Counted from the first letter of the stretch, positions 40,695 through 53,270 are shown. The stretch is DNA of 64,000 bases from Macquaria australasica (GCA_005408345.1 SEMN01000310.1:1-64000), one strand, 5' to 3'. Notes: generated from the sequence alone by a model not told the origin. Numbers and translations are program-made.

Positions 40695-40811
40695 TAACCC
40701 TAACCATGATCTTTCTATGACCATAACCGAGTGTTTTAGTTGCCTAACCCTAACCACACCTCAGTTTATTTACCATAACCATAATCTTCCATAATCATAA
40801 CCATAACCATG
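40695..40811 (+). repeat. CATAACC / CCTAACC degenerate repeats
   Basis: Multiple AACCCTAACC, CATAACCATAA and AACCATAACCAT units lie within 117 bases. They resemble degenerate interstitial telomere-like (TTAGGG complement) and related heptamer repeats, broken by unrelated sequence. Confidence 0.6.
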
Positions 40812-41240
40812 TGATAGTTGCCATACACAGATATTGTAGAAAGTGAGAATTTTAAAAACATTGGCATTGAATGTAATCCAGGGTTTTAAAGAATTGTCCA
40901 ATATTGATGTTCTTGTCTGGCGACAGGGGTTGAAGCAACAGTAAAGGCCACAAGTCCTGGAACTGTGTCCGACAGCATGTTGAAGGGCCCTCAAGTAGAA
41001 AACTCACCCCTACCTCCTCATTCATTATTAGTTGCCCTGGACATGAACTTGGTATATTGAACAGATTGGAACAGACTACACAACCAATGTGCCCCTGTCA
41101 CATCCTCTGGGCTGTGTTGCTTAAATCAAGACCACAGAAATAAATCTTCTTTGGGATCCCAGCCAATTAGAAAGGGTTGATGACCGTTTGTAGTCTGAAA
41201 TGAATTGCTCAAATTTCAACAAGACTAAGAGTCTACAGCC

Positions 41241-41612
41241 ATGCTAGCTGCTGTGTAAGGATGTATGTAGGAACAGCGGTGCTTTTAGCTAAATGCTAAT
41301 GTCAGCATGCTAACATGCTCACAATGACAACACCAACATGCTGATGTTTAGCTGGTATAATGTTTTCCGTGTTCACCATCTTAGTTTAGCATGTTAGCAT
41401 GCTAACATTTGCAAATTAGCACTGAACACAAAGTACAGCTGAGGCTGATGGAAATGGCATTAGATTCGCAGGTATTTGGCCATAAAACAAAGTGTCAAAT
41501 GAATATTTTGACCTGATGATGATGCTAGATAATAAGTTAAGGGATGACGAAGGTTTTTACAAACCATCAGACCAATATTGCCATCCCTAAAGCCATGCCA
41601 CTAGTTTGGCTA
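41241..41612 (-). repeat. Dispersed repeat family A, copy 3
   Basis: Inverted relative to copies 1 and 2. Read on the minus strand it starts with 'AGGGATGGCAATATTGG', runs through 'GCCAAATACCTGCGAATC'-type sequence and ends in alternating GTTAGCATG units. The periodic middle blocks present in copy 1 are missing. Confidence 0.75.
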
Positions 41613-43957
41613 AAATTAGAAGCACATTTTTTACACAAAACTCAATCAGCTGGTTACCACGACATTCTTTCATTTCTGATGGTTAAGATAAAAATAATAG
41701 TTTCCTAGTACTTAAAGCATTCAGTAAAAATGCCTCATGTCATGCAGGGTGTCCATTGTAGATTCTCTGTACTACCACTATCTTCATCTGAGGACTGAGC
41801 GTTGGGGCTGATAGTTACCAATGATTTGACGCAACCACCATGTTGAAGAATGATAACAATTTCTGATTATGAGAGCGCACACACATAGAGGTGTAGATTA
41901 GTGTGAGTTTCAATACAAAACCATCAAAATTAAACTATAAAGTAACCTCCCTGATGAAGGTCAGATTGCCAGAAACATTTGGGGAATAATTGTATATTGA
42001 AGAAGAGTTGCGTGATTTACCAGTAATTTAAATTTTGCAAGCCTATGAGGTAACGGGCAGTAGTATTTCAACCTTTGATTTTGCTGTGACTCCTCCAACA
42101 TGGTGGCATGTATCTTCTAACTGTTGGTTAAGTACTTTCCAGACACACCGTGACAAGCCTCTATCAGACTCTAATTTTAGTTCTCTTAATAACAAGAAGT
42201 CATGTCACCTCTGAATGAATAAGATCATGACTTTTTCATTTCCAAGCTGTAATTTCTATTTATTGTCTTCATTCCATTTGGTTCTGGTCAGATTCATTTT
42301 GTGAACATTACACACGTAGCCTGCCTGCGTTGGATAATTGATCAGTGGCTGGTATAGGGTCAGTGGCAGACACAGGATTAATGACTGTCTGATATGAATC
42401 AGTCTCCTTTCTTATTTATATATTTTTTTCTTCTTGGTACATTCTGATAGGAATCTACTTACATTGTCTCTTTGGTGGAGATAAAACAGAAAAAACACAA
42501 TTCTCCCAAATGAAAAAGAAACACTTATTCAAAAGTCAAATAATAGCTCACATTTTCAGACTGACAGGCCATTACTTGATGAAACATCTACTTGACAGAG
42601 ACTGTATGTTGCCAACATGCACCTCGATGCACAGGGGGCTAATTGCAGGGAACCGTGGTGGAACGTTGTGTGACACCTCCTGCTGTGATGTAAGTATACA
42701 GAAGTATCACATATCAGACTACTGAAAATACTAGCTGGGAGAGAACCAGGTCACTGCTGTATATTGCAACCTGCAAAATTCTCCTCTAAGACAGCCCTCC
42801 ATGATTAGACTTGCCATGATAGTTCTTTGATCTGAGGTGTATACATTTTAGATTTAGTTCTGGACATTATTTACTTGATCTCTATTACAAGAAACCAATG
42901 AGTGCAACAACAAAAAGAAGAATATGCTTTGCTCTGATTATCAACACTAAAGAAAAAAAATAATAATGGTATGAGGCTTATGGGTCACAGGCATACAGTA
43001 GAAACCTTTAATTGGATGTGATAAATATTTCTAGATTCCTGGTATGATCACAAGCTGGGAAAGAGAAGGAGAAATAAATGTTAAATTAATGTTAACCCTC
43101 AAGCAAAACACTGGTTGTAACATGAAGTAAATTAGTGGTGGTGTGGTAGCCCAGGGGTTAGAGAAGCGGCGCTATAAATGCTTCAATCCTCTGATGGAGC
43201 TGCGCATAGGCCAAAAGACTGCATAACGTTACATAATATTAGTTGGTATGCAAATACCAATAGAATCATTTCACTGTTGTCTTAAGCTTATCTGCATCTT
43301 TAGTTGTTAAAGGGATTTGAGATGAATGAATTGCTATTATTTTTAAACATTTTTAGTTCAATAATATGTTAGTATTTACAACAACACAGGTACACATTTT
43401 AGGCTTCAAGTCTATTTTCTACCATTTTATGCATGTAACCTCAGTGACTGTGTGTTGGGCTCTGAGTGCTGCCAAAACACGGGTGACCTACACACAGCAC
43501 TCTGCCTAAAATGCATCCTGTGTAGACTGATGGAGGACTGACACCGCTGCTCCTGTACTACTGATGTGCTGCTTTCACCATGCAGCCTGTGTAGATATTG
43601 GGATTGACTTAGAGTTAGAGCATCAGGACCTGGGTCCAGTCCCAACTGAAGGTCCCTCTATCAAAAAACCCCTAGGTTCTTTAATGGACGGATTATCAGA
43701 TAATGGGCCCCTGGGCATATACGCATTATCATTGGTGGTGAGGCAACCACAGTTTTATGATTTCTTTCAGCAGATTCGGAGAGCCATACTGCATGATGTC
43801 AATACTGAACATCCTATGCATAACCTGAATGGACGATAGCTGTCATGATAGCTTCTTTCTTGTGACTAAAGCGAAGTGAACGTTTAGACTTTTTGCCCCT
43901 TCACCTCACAATGAGAGATCTTAATAACAGTCTGTTTCACACAGAGGCTCTGATTTA
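41613..43957. other. Non-coding sequence, fragments of repeats only
   Basis: No exon recognised. 41950-42015 ('CTGATGAAGGTCAGATTGCC' and following) resembles a dispersed repeat tail. At 43147 'TAGCCCAGGGGTTAGAG' resembles a pol III A box with a degenerate B-box-like GCTTCAATCC about 30 bases on, a possible decayed SINE head. The 91-codon frame at 43564-43839 has no known domain. Confidence 0.45.
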
Positions 43958-44625
43958 GGCTGCATCCACACTAATACATTTTTGTTTTAAAACGCATAAC
44001 TTTTGCTACGTTTACGCCTAGCGTCCACACTCCTCCAACATTTTATAATCCCTAAAACAGAGACCTTTTAAAACGCTGCTGACCCCGTTTTAGTTTGAAA
44101 ACTCCGGATTGTGCTTTAGTGAGGACGGGCATAAATGGAGACGTTCCAGAACAATGACGCAGACACCCACGTTTGCTTCCTGATTGGGTCTTATCAGCCA
44201 CGTGCCCTTCCCTGATTCGTCACGTGACCCTTTTCCGGAAAAAAACAAACAACATCAGCCTTGACTACCAGCGGTTAATTCAACATGTTTACCGAATTCC
44301 AACACTTGCTTTCATTAACAGTTCCACCTCGTCGTCGGTCCTAGAATACAAATCTCTGCTCTTACTTTTCTCTATTGCTGTTCTTCGTTTGTAGTATTTT
44401 CTGCAACTAACTAAGCAACCAACCACAGAGTAGACAATCTGCTTCCTGTTTACACCGGCACGCGCATGCCCAGAGCACGTGAATGGTCATGTGATATGCG
44501 TTTCCAGGCGTGTAATATGGACGGACATTATTTCTGAAACTGTGATAAAACACTTGTGTGGACAGAGATCGTTTTCGTTTTAAAATGCTGTTTTAAAATG
44601 AAAACGTATTACTGTGGATGTAGCC
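43958..44625. mobile_element. TIR DNA element, probably non-autonomous
   Basis: The left end GGCTGCATCCACACTAATAC (43958-43977) matches the reverse complement of the right end, GGCTACATCCACAGTAATAC, with two mismatches, and similarity continues for about 36 bases. TTA (43955-43957) and GTA (44626-44628) flank it, an imperfect TTA-type duplication, so PIF/Harbinger is possible; hAT is the alternative. The 668-bp interior contains no intact transposase. Internal CACGTGACC-type motifs are seen near 44220. Confidence 0.65.
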
Positions 44626-47600
44626 GTAGGGGGGGTCTGACTCTGCTGGCCCCTGGGCCTGTGTCTGGTAGATCCTCTGGGCAATCCATTCATTCGTTCT
44701 TTGAAGTCAGACCAGGACGACGAATGCTTGTTTGTTGCAGGAGAATTCGTTGCAAGACACCAAATTTGCTCATCCGCCTTTTACTGACTGATCCTCAGCT
44801 GTTTTTTAATGATAGGCAACATATAAATGGAGTCCTATTACAGGACACAAAAAGAAACATTTCGTTCTGACCTTCCCCAGTTCCAAACCATGTAAGAAGC
44901 ACGTATCTTTTAAAAAGGGGGTAAAAAAAAAACTGAAGGAAGCCTGACTTACATGACAGCAGTCATTCTTTGAGAGCAGGTATCATATTTGTAAAAATGA
45001 TGGACATCTCATTTTGCAAAGAGCCTTTAAATATCTAAGCTGCCCACACTCGCCGGTTTGTCCTGTCGCTCTCTATGCGTTGAAGTGGAGTGAAGATGAC
45101 GGAAAGCACATTCTTACCTCTACACCTGTCTCACTAACGACTCTGAAGTAGCTATCTCGCACTGTCGCTTTCTTTGCTCTGACTCTGGCTGTTCTTCCTG
45201 CCTTTAGTTTCCAGGAGTGTGCCCCTTAATCATTGTAGAAGTGGCACTTTTTGCTCGACGTTTGTAAATTGCTACTCCACTTTGGTTTCATCCACGAGAA
45301 ATTTACAAGAAATGGCCGAAGGTAACTTGTTGTTTGAGGGCCTTACAATATTCAGTATTCAGTCGTTCAACAGAAATGTTCAGGATTTGTGCAGGATATG
45401 ATGGAGCAACTCTATATTATAATAACAATAAATGCACACAAGCAAACTCATCCCAAACACACTCATACAGCCAATTTTCTTGCCTCCTGAAAAAGAAAGA
45501 GGCCTATTCTGGGTCTTTGGCCTTTATAATGCTCTCTCTCATTTCTCCACAGTGCTGTTTGTCCTCTCAGCTTCCTCCCTGCCAGCCAGCGCTGCCTCTT
45601 CCACTCCCCTGCCTCTCCTGCTATTCTGGCCAAGCTAAGCCACAACTGTCCCACATGCCATGTCTGCTGGATGTGTGAACAAAGCTCGGAGGGAGCGAGG
45701 CGAAAACGGACCTCTTAAGTGAGTTGGACCCAGTCAGGCGGGACGGCTGGAAATGTCTTCCCCTTTGATTCCCTGGGGAACAGAGACGGAAAACAAATGG
45801 AGTCTGACTCCCTTATTTTCTCAAGGTCCTGGAAGTGACCTGCCGCTGCTGCGGAACACGGGCTGGAACGCTGATGTTCGCCGCCTGGCCGCTGATCTGT
45901 CCAGCGGTCTGTCAGCCCGCCACAATGGAAAGGGCCCCTCAACCCTCCCCCCTACCTCACCCCCATTCAATTCAGCCACAGACCACAGCACAGCCTGCTC
46001 AGTAGCACTGCTGACAACTCAGTCGGCCTGCTCACACGGCGATGACCCGGTGAGTAATTGGTCGATAGAAGTCGGCAGGCATTGACTTGTGTGGCTTTGC
46101 AGGCGGTGATGACTCATTGTGTGTTCGCCCTCACTCGCCATGCTGTGGACATACACGCCTGCTCCAAGAAAAATACGAGATCCTGAGGGATAAAACAGAT
46201 ATTCACAGAGAAGTAAAAATAGCCAATGAATAATTTATGCAACAATAACGGCACACATGCACTCACATTAATCTAATCATTCCTCAGTGGGAATGTGTAC
46301 ATAATAAGAATATTATCTGTCTGCAGTGTGGCTGCCAGCAGGCTCGGCCCATTTGGCTGGCAGCTAACAGAGGCGCTTGGCTACCAGTTATCACACCGCT
46401 GCATCTCAGCAACTGGATAGCTGATTCTGGCAGATGAATACAGGATTTCCATCTTAACACATCAGAGCTTTAAGTCTGAATTCAGCATTAATGATCCAGA
46501 TGGCTAAGAGAGACACAGAGGGAGGGAGGGGGAGTTACAGGTAGAGGTTCAAACATGTTTTTTTTCTATGCACATGCAGCAAACATGCACACGATGCAAC
46601 ACACATGCTGCTCCTCTGCTCTGTTTAATACAAACCAGGTTAGAGAGTGAGACACAATATTAAGTGCACTGTCAATACTGAGGATATTGATGTCAAAGCA
46701 CAAAATGGTGTTTCATCAATCCAGCATCCTGATTCACAGGCAGAGGCCTCAGTGTCATAATTGGCACAAACAGGTTGTAGAAGAACACATGAGATTACAG
46801 GGAGAGGAGGCTGCTGTGCTACCTTGCCAACTTTTCTGGAGAAACTTGTAGATACAACCCTGTCTCCTAGTCCTAAAGAATACATTTATATTCTAATTTG
46901 CAAATTATTCCTGGATAATATAATGAGCGTATCGGTTACTACAAAGTTGTATTGACAGATGCTGTGGTTCAAAAACTACGACTGTGTAAAACTAAAAATC
47001 ACGTCCTCTGCAGATCACTTGTACCTTTACACCTCATGGAAGGTTGGTCTTTTTCAGCTCTATCCTTTTTACAAAGCTTCACTGCCATTTCACGCGTGGA
47101 TGTGCCCAGTGTGACCACAGTCCTTTTATTTGTGACTACGGGGACGTTCCCACTTTCGCTGCTAGCTGAGTCATTTAGGTGTTAAATACGCTGCTTAATG
47201 GCACCTTGACAGGGGACGAGTGTATGATGAGGGCATTTTTCTCTCATTTTTCAAGCCCAAATTATCCCAGCAGGTAACAGATTTGAATGCACAACCGCAT
47301 GCTCACAAGCCCACCATCTTTAAACCATTTCAGGAAGCCACTCCAATCAACCAGCCAGTGAGCTAATTGTGAGCCATCTAGAAATCTTGTTATTCATTTT
47401 TAATTTCCTTTCTTTCTGCAGTAGCCTCCAGGAAGCATAAAAAGCAGTGGGAGTCCTGCAGAGACAGGACGTGAATGGGGAGAATTTTGACTGCAGTGTC
47501 AGTAACACTGAAAGCTATGTTGGTCCAGCACAAAGAGAGTTTGTCAGGTGAATAAGGCCACTCAGCCACTACGGATATCTACCCGGTCTCCAAATAATAT

Positions 47601-48014
47601 CAGGAGTCACGATTGAACTTTTAAAGAGTCCCCAGGTTGCTTTGTGCACGCTGCTCTACAGTGACACTGTTTCTCTGCAGAAAGAAGAAGTTCTTTTGAA
47701 AAGGGTTTCAAAAGACTAGTTTTGTGTAACAATGTGCACTTTCTGTTCCTAAAATTTAACCAACCACTTCAAGGACTAGAGTCTCAATGGCAGGATGGGA
47801 GGATGAAATGCTGAATCATTCAATTGTTTATTAACCTTATTTTCTAAAAGATTTTAAAAGCACCTTTCAAATTTTCAAGCCTGTTCACTGCTTTCATAGA
47901 TTGCTGTTCTTGGTCACATTTATTAAACGTACAATTGGAAATCCAAACATAGCATCAACCTGCTGTCACTTTTAAACTGATTGACAAATCATTAACACTG
48001 GGCAATGGCTACAT
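44626..48014. other. Non-coding sequence, one exon-like island
   Basis: 45553-46049 is GC-richer and bounded by a TTTCTCCACAG acceptor-like site (AG at 45551-45552) and a CCGGTGAGTAA donor-like site (GT at 46050-46051), but no single reading frame spans it. 46320-46510 is complex, non-repetitive sequence. Nothing else is recognised. Confidence 0.45.
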
Positions 48015-48018
48015 TTAA

Positions 48019-48371
48019 AGGGAAACTCCGGTATTTTTAAACCTGGGCCCTATTTTTACTAATTTTGGGGTCGAAATGACTAATAGTTACCATAAGTCTT
48101 GCAATTGGTCCAGTAGATCGCCTCCACCGACACTAACGGGCTACAATGGCTGCAACGTAATCCTTTGGGGCAATTGCACCTGTGAGAAGTACGTCCACTA
48201 AAAGTGCTTGTTTTTGCCACTGACAGGCTCAGATTGTTATTCCAGTGTCTGACAACATTATGGAAAGAATCCCTACAGAGAGAGACCGTTTGTTAAAGAG
48301 TAAGTATTAGTCATTTCGACCCCAAAATTTGTAAAAAGAGGGACCAGGTTTAAAAATACCAGAGTTTCCCT
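48019..48371. mobile_element. TTAA-flanked MITE with ~70-bp TIRs
   Basis: The ends AGGGAAACTCCGGTATTTTT and AGGGAAACTCTGGTATTTTT (minus strand) start inverted repeats of about 71 bases with about five mismatches; both arms include 'TTTTGGGGTCGAAATGACTA'. TTAA lies at 48015-48018 and 48372-48375. A TTAA duplication is typical of piggyBac-type transposition. The 353-bp element has no coding capacity. Confidence 0.8.
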
Positions 48372-48375
48372 TTAA

Positions 48376-49789
48376 GTTAATTCCCTATAAACTAGAGTGA
48401 AATTTTCAATGATTTCCCTTTCAGAAACCTGTTGATATCATTTTATTTATTCCTCCAAGGCTGTAAGGCAAGGACGTCGGTGCTGTCACCATCTTACACA
48501 GAGTGAATGAAGCTGCCGTGTCAGGGCTCTGCTAATTTGAAACATCTAAAAACCTTTGTGCCTTGTTCAAATCTATCAACGCCTGTGATGTAATTACATT
48601 TTAAATAGGCCCGGGTGATAAATTGAATCTCTATACTGTTCTGCCCCTAACCAAACTTGATTAATCCATTTTTAATCAGTTGGTGGCAGGGAGGTGCCTT
48701 GATGTTTCATTTAACCGAGGCTGACGGCTGAGACAGTCATGCCTTTGTCAGATGAGTCCTGCTCAGCAATGAGACCACAGGTTGGAGACAAAGGAAGAGG
48801 CTGGAGATTTTCTCCGAATTTGATTGTTTCAAAATCCATTTGACACCTAGTTTTGTCTGTGTGGGGACACTGAATGCTTTTGTGTAATGGTGGTGGTGTG
48901 TTTGTGTTTTCGTGTGTAACAGGTTGGGTGATCTTAAAGAACGAGCACTATAAAGCAGCCTGCTGCCTTCAGTTACTGTGCAGTAGGTGGACAGTGGGTG
49001 GATAACAGCCCAGCTAAGGTGAATTGCTTCTAATTATAGATGACAGACACAGACTCCCCCAGCATCTTCCTCCTCCCAGTGGCCATGCTGGGAAGAGAAA
49101 CACTTAAATAAAGGAACCTTTGCCCTCTCATGTTGCAAACTAAGCAGCTAAATGCAATATGAGACCCAGCGATATAGTCTGTGCTGAATATAGAAATAGT
49201 TGTTCTGTTATTAAAGCAAGATATGGCAAAAGGCGATAGTGAGGTCACAGTTAGTGGCTTAAAGTAAGAAAGTACTCAAGATTTTTTCAAGAGTATTTCC
49301 ATTTCATGCTACTTTATACCTTTACTCTACTACAGTACAGAGGGAAATATTGTAATTGTTATTCCACTACATTTATTCGATATTTATAGTTACCAGTTAC
49401 TTTACAGATTTAGATTTTACATACAAACAGTTTGATATACCTTATAAAATATGATGCAACTTTTGCTGAACAGCATCAACTGTGGCAACAAACAGCAATT
49501 ATGGGAAAAAAGTAAAAAAACTCACTCAGTAATGTCAGCTGTGCTGCCATTGGGTATTTGTTTTGTTGCCCAATTGGGCTACTTTTTATTTAATTTGGCA
49601 GGTAAAAAACAGTTTTGAATGTGTTGTGATAATTTGGGCTACTTTTAGTACAATTTTAGTGGTTTCCATTAACGAAAAGTTAGACTATATTCCAATAAAC
49701 CGATCTTTCCTCTCCTCAAGTAGTATGATTGAGACTGATGGCACTGAGTTCACTGAGTGATGACCATGCTTTTTGGACTTTTATGATGA
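48376..49789. other. Non-coding sequence, no gene recognised
   Basis: Single-copy-looking sequence. The stretch 48590-48760 is complex and could be regulatory. No exon or mobile element seen. Confidence 0.5.
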
Positions 49790-50075
49790 TTTCTCTTTCC
49801 TCCTGCTCTCTCTCTCCTGCTCCCCCCCTCCCCCTTCAACCCAACCGGTCGAGGCAGATGACCGCCCACCTTGAGCCTGGTTCTGCTCGAGGTTTCTACC
49901 TGTTAAAAGGGAGTTTTTCCTTGCCACTGTCGCATAGTCCTTGCTCATGGTGGGAACTGTTGGGTCTCTGTAAATATAAAGAGTCGGTCTAGACCTGCTC
50001 TATTCGAAAAAGTGCCCTGAGATAACTTTGTTATGATATGGCGCTATATAAATAACACTGAATTGAATTGAATTG
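49790..50075 (+). repeat. Retroposon 3' tail repeat ending in (AATTG)n
   Basis: Contains the ordered phrases 'CAACCCAACCGGTCGAGGCA', 'GAGCCTGGTTCTGCTCGAGG', 'GTTAAAAGGGAGTTTTTCCT', 'GAGTCGGTCTAGACCTGCTC' and 'TGGCGCTATATAAATAA', ending in AATTG repeats at 50061-50075. I recognise this block as a very abundant teleost retroposon-type repeat with a short simple tail. The exact family (SINE or LINE 3' end) is not certain. Confidence 0.7.
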
Positions 50076-50486
50076 GGTGGGTTCCGAGCTCTGATTGGGC
50101 TACTAACACAGAATATCAGTTATACAACAATATCTAGCTAACATTAGCCACCATGAGCTACTGGTCATACTAGACCAAGTGAGGCTGTAGCAGCAAAACC
50201 TATGAGTGTCTTAAATTGAGCAAGGAGTGTTTGATTGCTTATGATTTTTTTTGTATGAGGAAGATAGTGTTGTTTGTTTATTTGAAAAGTTACATAGTCT
50301 TGCTTTATTCAACCCACCAGTATATGAAATAGGTCAATTTCCTACATGAGTCAACAAACTGCAAAATGCCACTTAGACACTTTGTGCGCAATTAAATGAT
50401 TGTTCACTTTAGGATGAGGACTAACTGATGTGTGGCAAAAGAAATCCTATTTTTTTTTAAACATAACCTGTAACCCCAGAAACTGT

Positions 50487-51175
50487 AGATAGATACTTTA
50501 TTTGCCCCTGTGGGGTACTGTGGTTTGCAGCACAATCAAAAGGCATTTCATCACAACATCACACCACTAGACATACTGGTACACATACCCATACACATGC
50601 CTAAAAAAGAAAATGACCTGTTTAAAAACATAATGGCTTGTGGAACAAATGAAAACTTGGATCTATTTTTTGTGAATAGAGGGGGGCAATGTTGTTGCCC
50701 AGATGGTAACAGTTCAAATGATGAGGAAAGGGGGTGCCTCTGGTCTCCCACAGTGTTGTTTGCCTTCTTCATCGCTCTATCTCCGTAGATGCATTCCATG
50801 TTTGGTAACGTAATACCTAGCAGTTTGCTGGCCGTTGTTACAGTTTTTCTGTCTTTTTCTGTGCCTCTGTAGCATTGCCAAACCAGCAGATGATGCAGAA
50901 GGTTAAAACATTCTCAATAAAAGCACAGTTAAAACATTTGGAGCATTTTGTTGTGGACATTAAAAGACAGCATTTTCTTTAAAAAGTACATTCTTTGTTG
51001 TGTCTTAGTGCTTATGAGGTCAGTCCACGGGTCCCATTTAAGTTTATGGCTGAGCACAATGCCACGGTTGTAATCTGTAACAGAGTGTATTGGCTCCCCA
51101 CTGACGAAATTAGAGTTAGAGGATTGCACCTTTCTAAAATCAATGGACAATTCTTTCTAGCTAATGTTAGTTAGT
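50487..51175 (-). mobile_element. LINE fragment, L2/Rex1-like reverse transcriptase C-terminus
   Basis: Read on the minus strand, 51150-50929 encodes KELSIDFRK, then LKWDPWTDL and QQRMYFLKK, motifs from the C-terminal part of a fish L2/CR1-type reverse transcriptase ORF. Further on, in another frame, come FELLPSG and KFSFVPQAI, the usual end of the same ORF. Stops and frameshifts separate them. The 3' end reads GGGGCAAATAAAGTATCTAT, giving a short ATCT-type tail at 50487-50500. The copy is 5'-truncated and inactive. Confidence 0.8.
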
Positions 51176-52652
51176 GACGCTCCTTTGCTTTGGAAGTAAC
51201 GCTTGGTTACTACTGTGGATAGGAAGCTGGTTAGCTGGACATGCCAACGTTTGCAGCTGACATTACAGCAGATTAACACACCTTATTTCTTACATTGCCC
51301 TTGTTTTTTTGGTTTTGGAAAGGCTATGGTTTAGCGAAGGTGTAGATCAGAATGTTGATCATGATTCAGAAAAATAGAATAAATGTCTTGGTTAAACTGC
51401 AATGTGGATATTTCAGCTGATGATAAACATATTGTCTTAGTTTCTATGTGTACCTGGCTGTTTTGAAGAAGAGGGCAGATGAGTCGTGATCATAAAATCA
51501 TAAAATCCACCATTTCCGCCAAGAAACAGGAACTGTCATCAGTCTGAGAGGGGATTACCTCCTTCTTCTCCTGCGCGGCAGAGGGGTGTAAATCTCAGGT
51601 CAGGATGACAATGTGTAATGCACCTTGACTAACTGACTGTAGCATTTTGAATGGCAGGAGCTGAATGGATGTGAAAACAAAGAAACTATAGGAGATGTGG
51701 TGTATTTAGTGTAGCTTCTGGACTGCTGGGCGTGTTGGCTGCGTCCTCGACAGAGCTGGAGTGGCTGGAGAATCACGTCAGTGGATGAGTCGGAGAAAAA
51801 GCATTTCTCCCATCCTGCCACTGTGAAGCTTTTCTGTCCAAATCCTCCTTTTTGTCCCGACATATTCATCTTCTCTTTCCTCCAACTCTCCTCATTTTCA
51901 ATTGTCATGTGTCGTCTTTCTTCCCTTTCCTTCTTTCTTTCCTTTTCTCCCCTTTTCACCTCCCCCTTCTTCTTTAAAAACTCAAATTACAACAATATTC
52001 ATTATATAACTTTTTTAAAGAATAGTATAATGTAAAAAAAAAAAAAGTTGTCATGCACAGGAGCCTCTTCAAAAATCAATTCATACAGTATACATTCGTA
52101 TTTTTACAGATTGCCTTAAACAGTGCGTACAATAAAACAGTACTCTCTCCTCTGGTGGAGGAGGGCAGGGATCTGACTTTTTGAATGAAGTGTTGACACA
52201 ATTTGTCCTTCAGAGATAGAATAAAGTTAAAGATAAATAAATATAAAATGTGCACTGAGTGGATAAGTTTCATACCTCTGATTGTAAAAGGAGAAGTGCT
52301 TTATTGAACACGAACATGCAAATCTGTTACACAAGATACAATGAAGTTGAGGACAACAGGAACTAATTGAGAAACAGAGTTGAAACATTTCAAACCGAGT
52401 GCCTCTGTTCCTTGTGCGTATTTGTACAGATTGAATGTGATGAGTTCCTCCATTAGTCTTGAGAAGCCCACAGGAAAATGGATTCCTTAATCTCTTAAAA
52501 CAAATTATGATCTTGATAATGGAATATCTACATTGACTGATGGAAATTTGATCTTCACCAGAAGGAACTATGACCTACTTCCTGATGAGCAAAAGTTCAA
52601 GTAATGAGGGAGCAAAATGCTCTCCTGTGTTTTATACACATTATATACACGC
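51176..52652. other. Non-coding sequence, no gene recognised
   Basis: No exon or mobile element resolved. A pyrimidine-rich tract at 51840-51970 generates low-complexity open frames on both strands. Confidence 0.5.
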
Positions 52653-52874
52653 TCTAGAGTGGGGCTTCCACTAATCACAGGGTTGGCGGTTCGATCCCTG
52701 GCTCCTCCTGTCCACAAGTGTCCATGGGCAAGACACTGAACCCCCAAGTTGCTCCCGATGGGCAGGCCAGCGCCTTGCATGGCAGCTCTTGTGTGTGTGA
52801 ATGAGAGGCAAATTGTAAAGCGCTTTGTCCATTAAGGTAGAAAAGCGCTGCATATAAGAGCAGCCCATTTACCA
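52653..52874 (+). mobile_element. tRNA-like SINE or SINE-like repeat
   Basis: A perfect pol III B box, GGTTCGATCCC, lies at 52688-52698. It is followed by 'GGGCAAGACACTGAACCCCC', 'GCGCCTTGCATGGCAGC', 'TTGTAAAGCGCTTTG' and 'AAAAGCGCTGCATATAAG', a sequence order I recall from an abundant teleost repeat ending '..CCATTTACCA'. An A-box-like element is only weakly visible just upstream. There is no tRNA fold capacity beyond the head, so it is not a tRNA gene. Confidence 0.65.
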
Positions 52875-53270
52875 CTTATGTGATAATCCAGGGAAGTTTG
52901 AAGTCCGTTCAGCCCCAAGATGCTGCTGCTAGTGACCACAGAGCAGCTCCTCGTGAGCAGCTGGAGGTTCAATACCTTCCTTGTAGTAGTTATTGAAAGA
53001 CAATAGAACATCTATACTTATCCTGCTCAAAATATAAAGAGTCACAATATTTACTTCTTAGGTTGATACTAAGTGTGCTGGTCCTTCTCATTCCTGCTGC
53101 TTGAATAGAGAAACCAGCAGTCATTTGACACTTGGTCCCCGTTTATCTTCCCCAAAGACAACACCTGCATATGCACAAAACAGGGAGGTACCATGAATAC
53201 CTAATGACATCTTCAGTGGATGGTAAGCATACGTGGTGAAAACATGTTATTTTTTATCCTGATCCTTTAA

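Noticed and set aside
40695..40811. Interstitial telomere
   Set aside because: Only a few AACCCTAACC units are present, mixed with CATAACC variants and unrelated sequence. It is not a perfect TTAGGG array.
43140..43200. Possible tRNA gene or SINE head with A-box-like TAGCCCAGGGG
   Set aside because: The B box is degenerate, no cloverleaf can be drawn, and no SINE body follows that I can recognise.
43564..43839. 91-codon open frame on the + strand
   Set aside because: No domain or Kozak/splice support. It may be part of a decayed dispersed repeat, but I could not assign one.
52688..52698. tRNA gene suggested by a perfect B box
   Set aside because: The surrounding sequence does not form acceptor and anticodon stems; it fits a dispersed tRNA-like repeat better.
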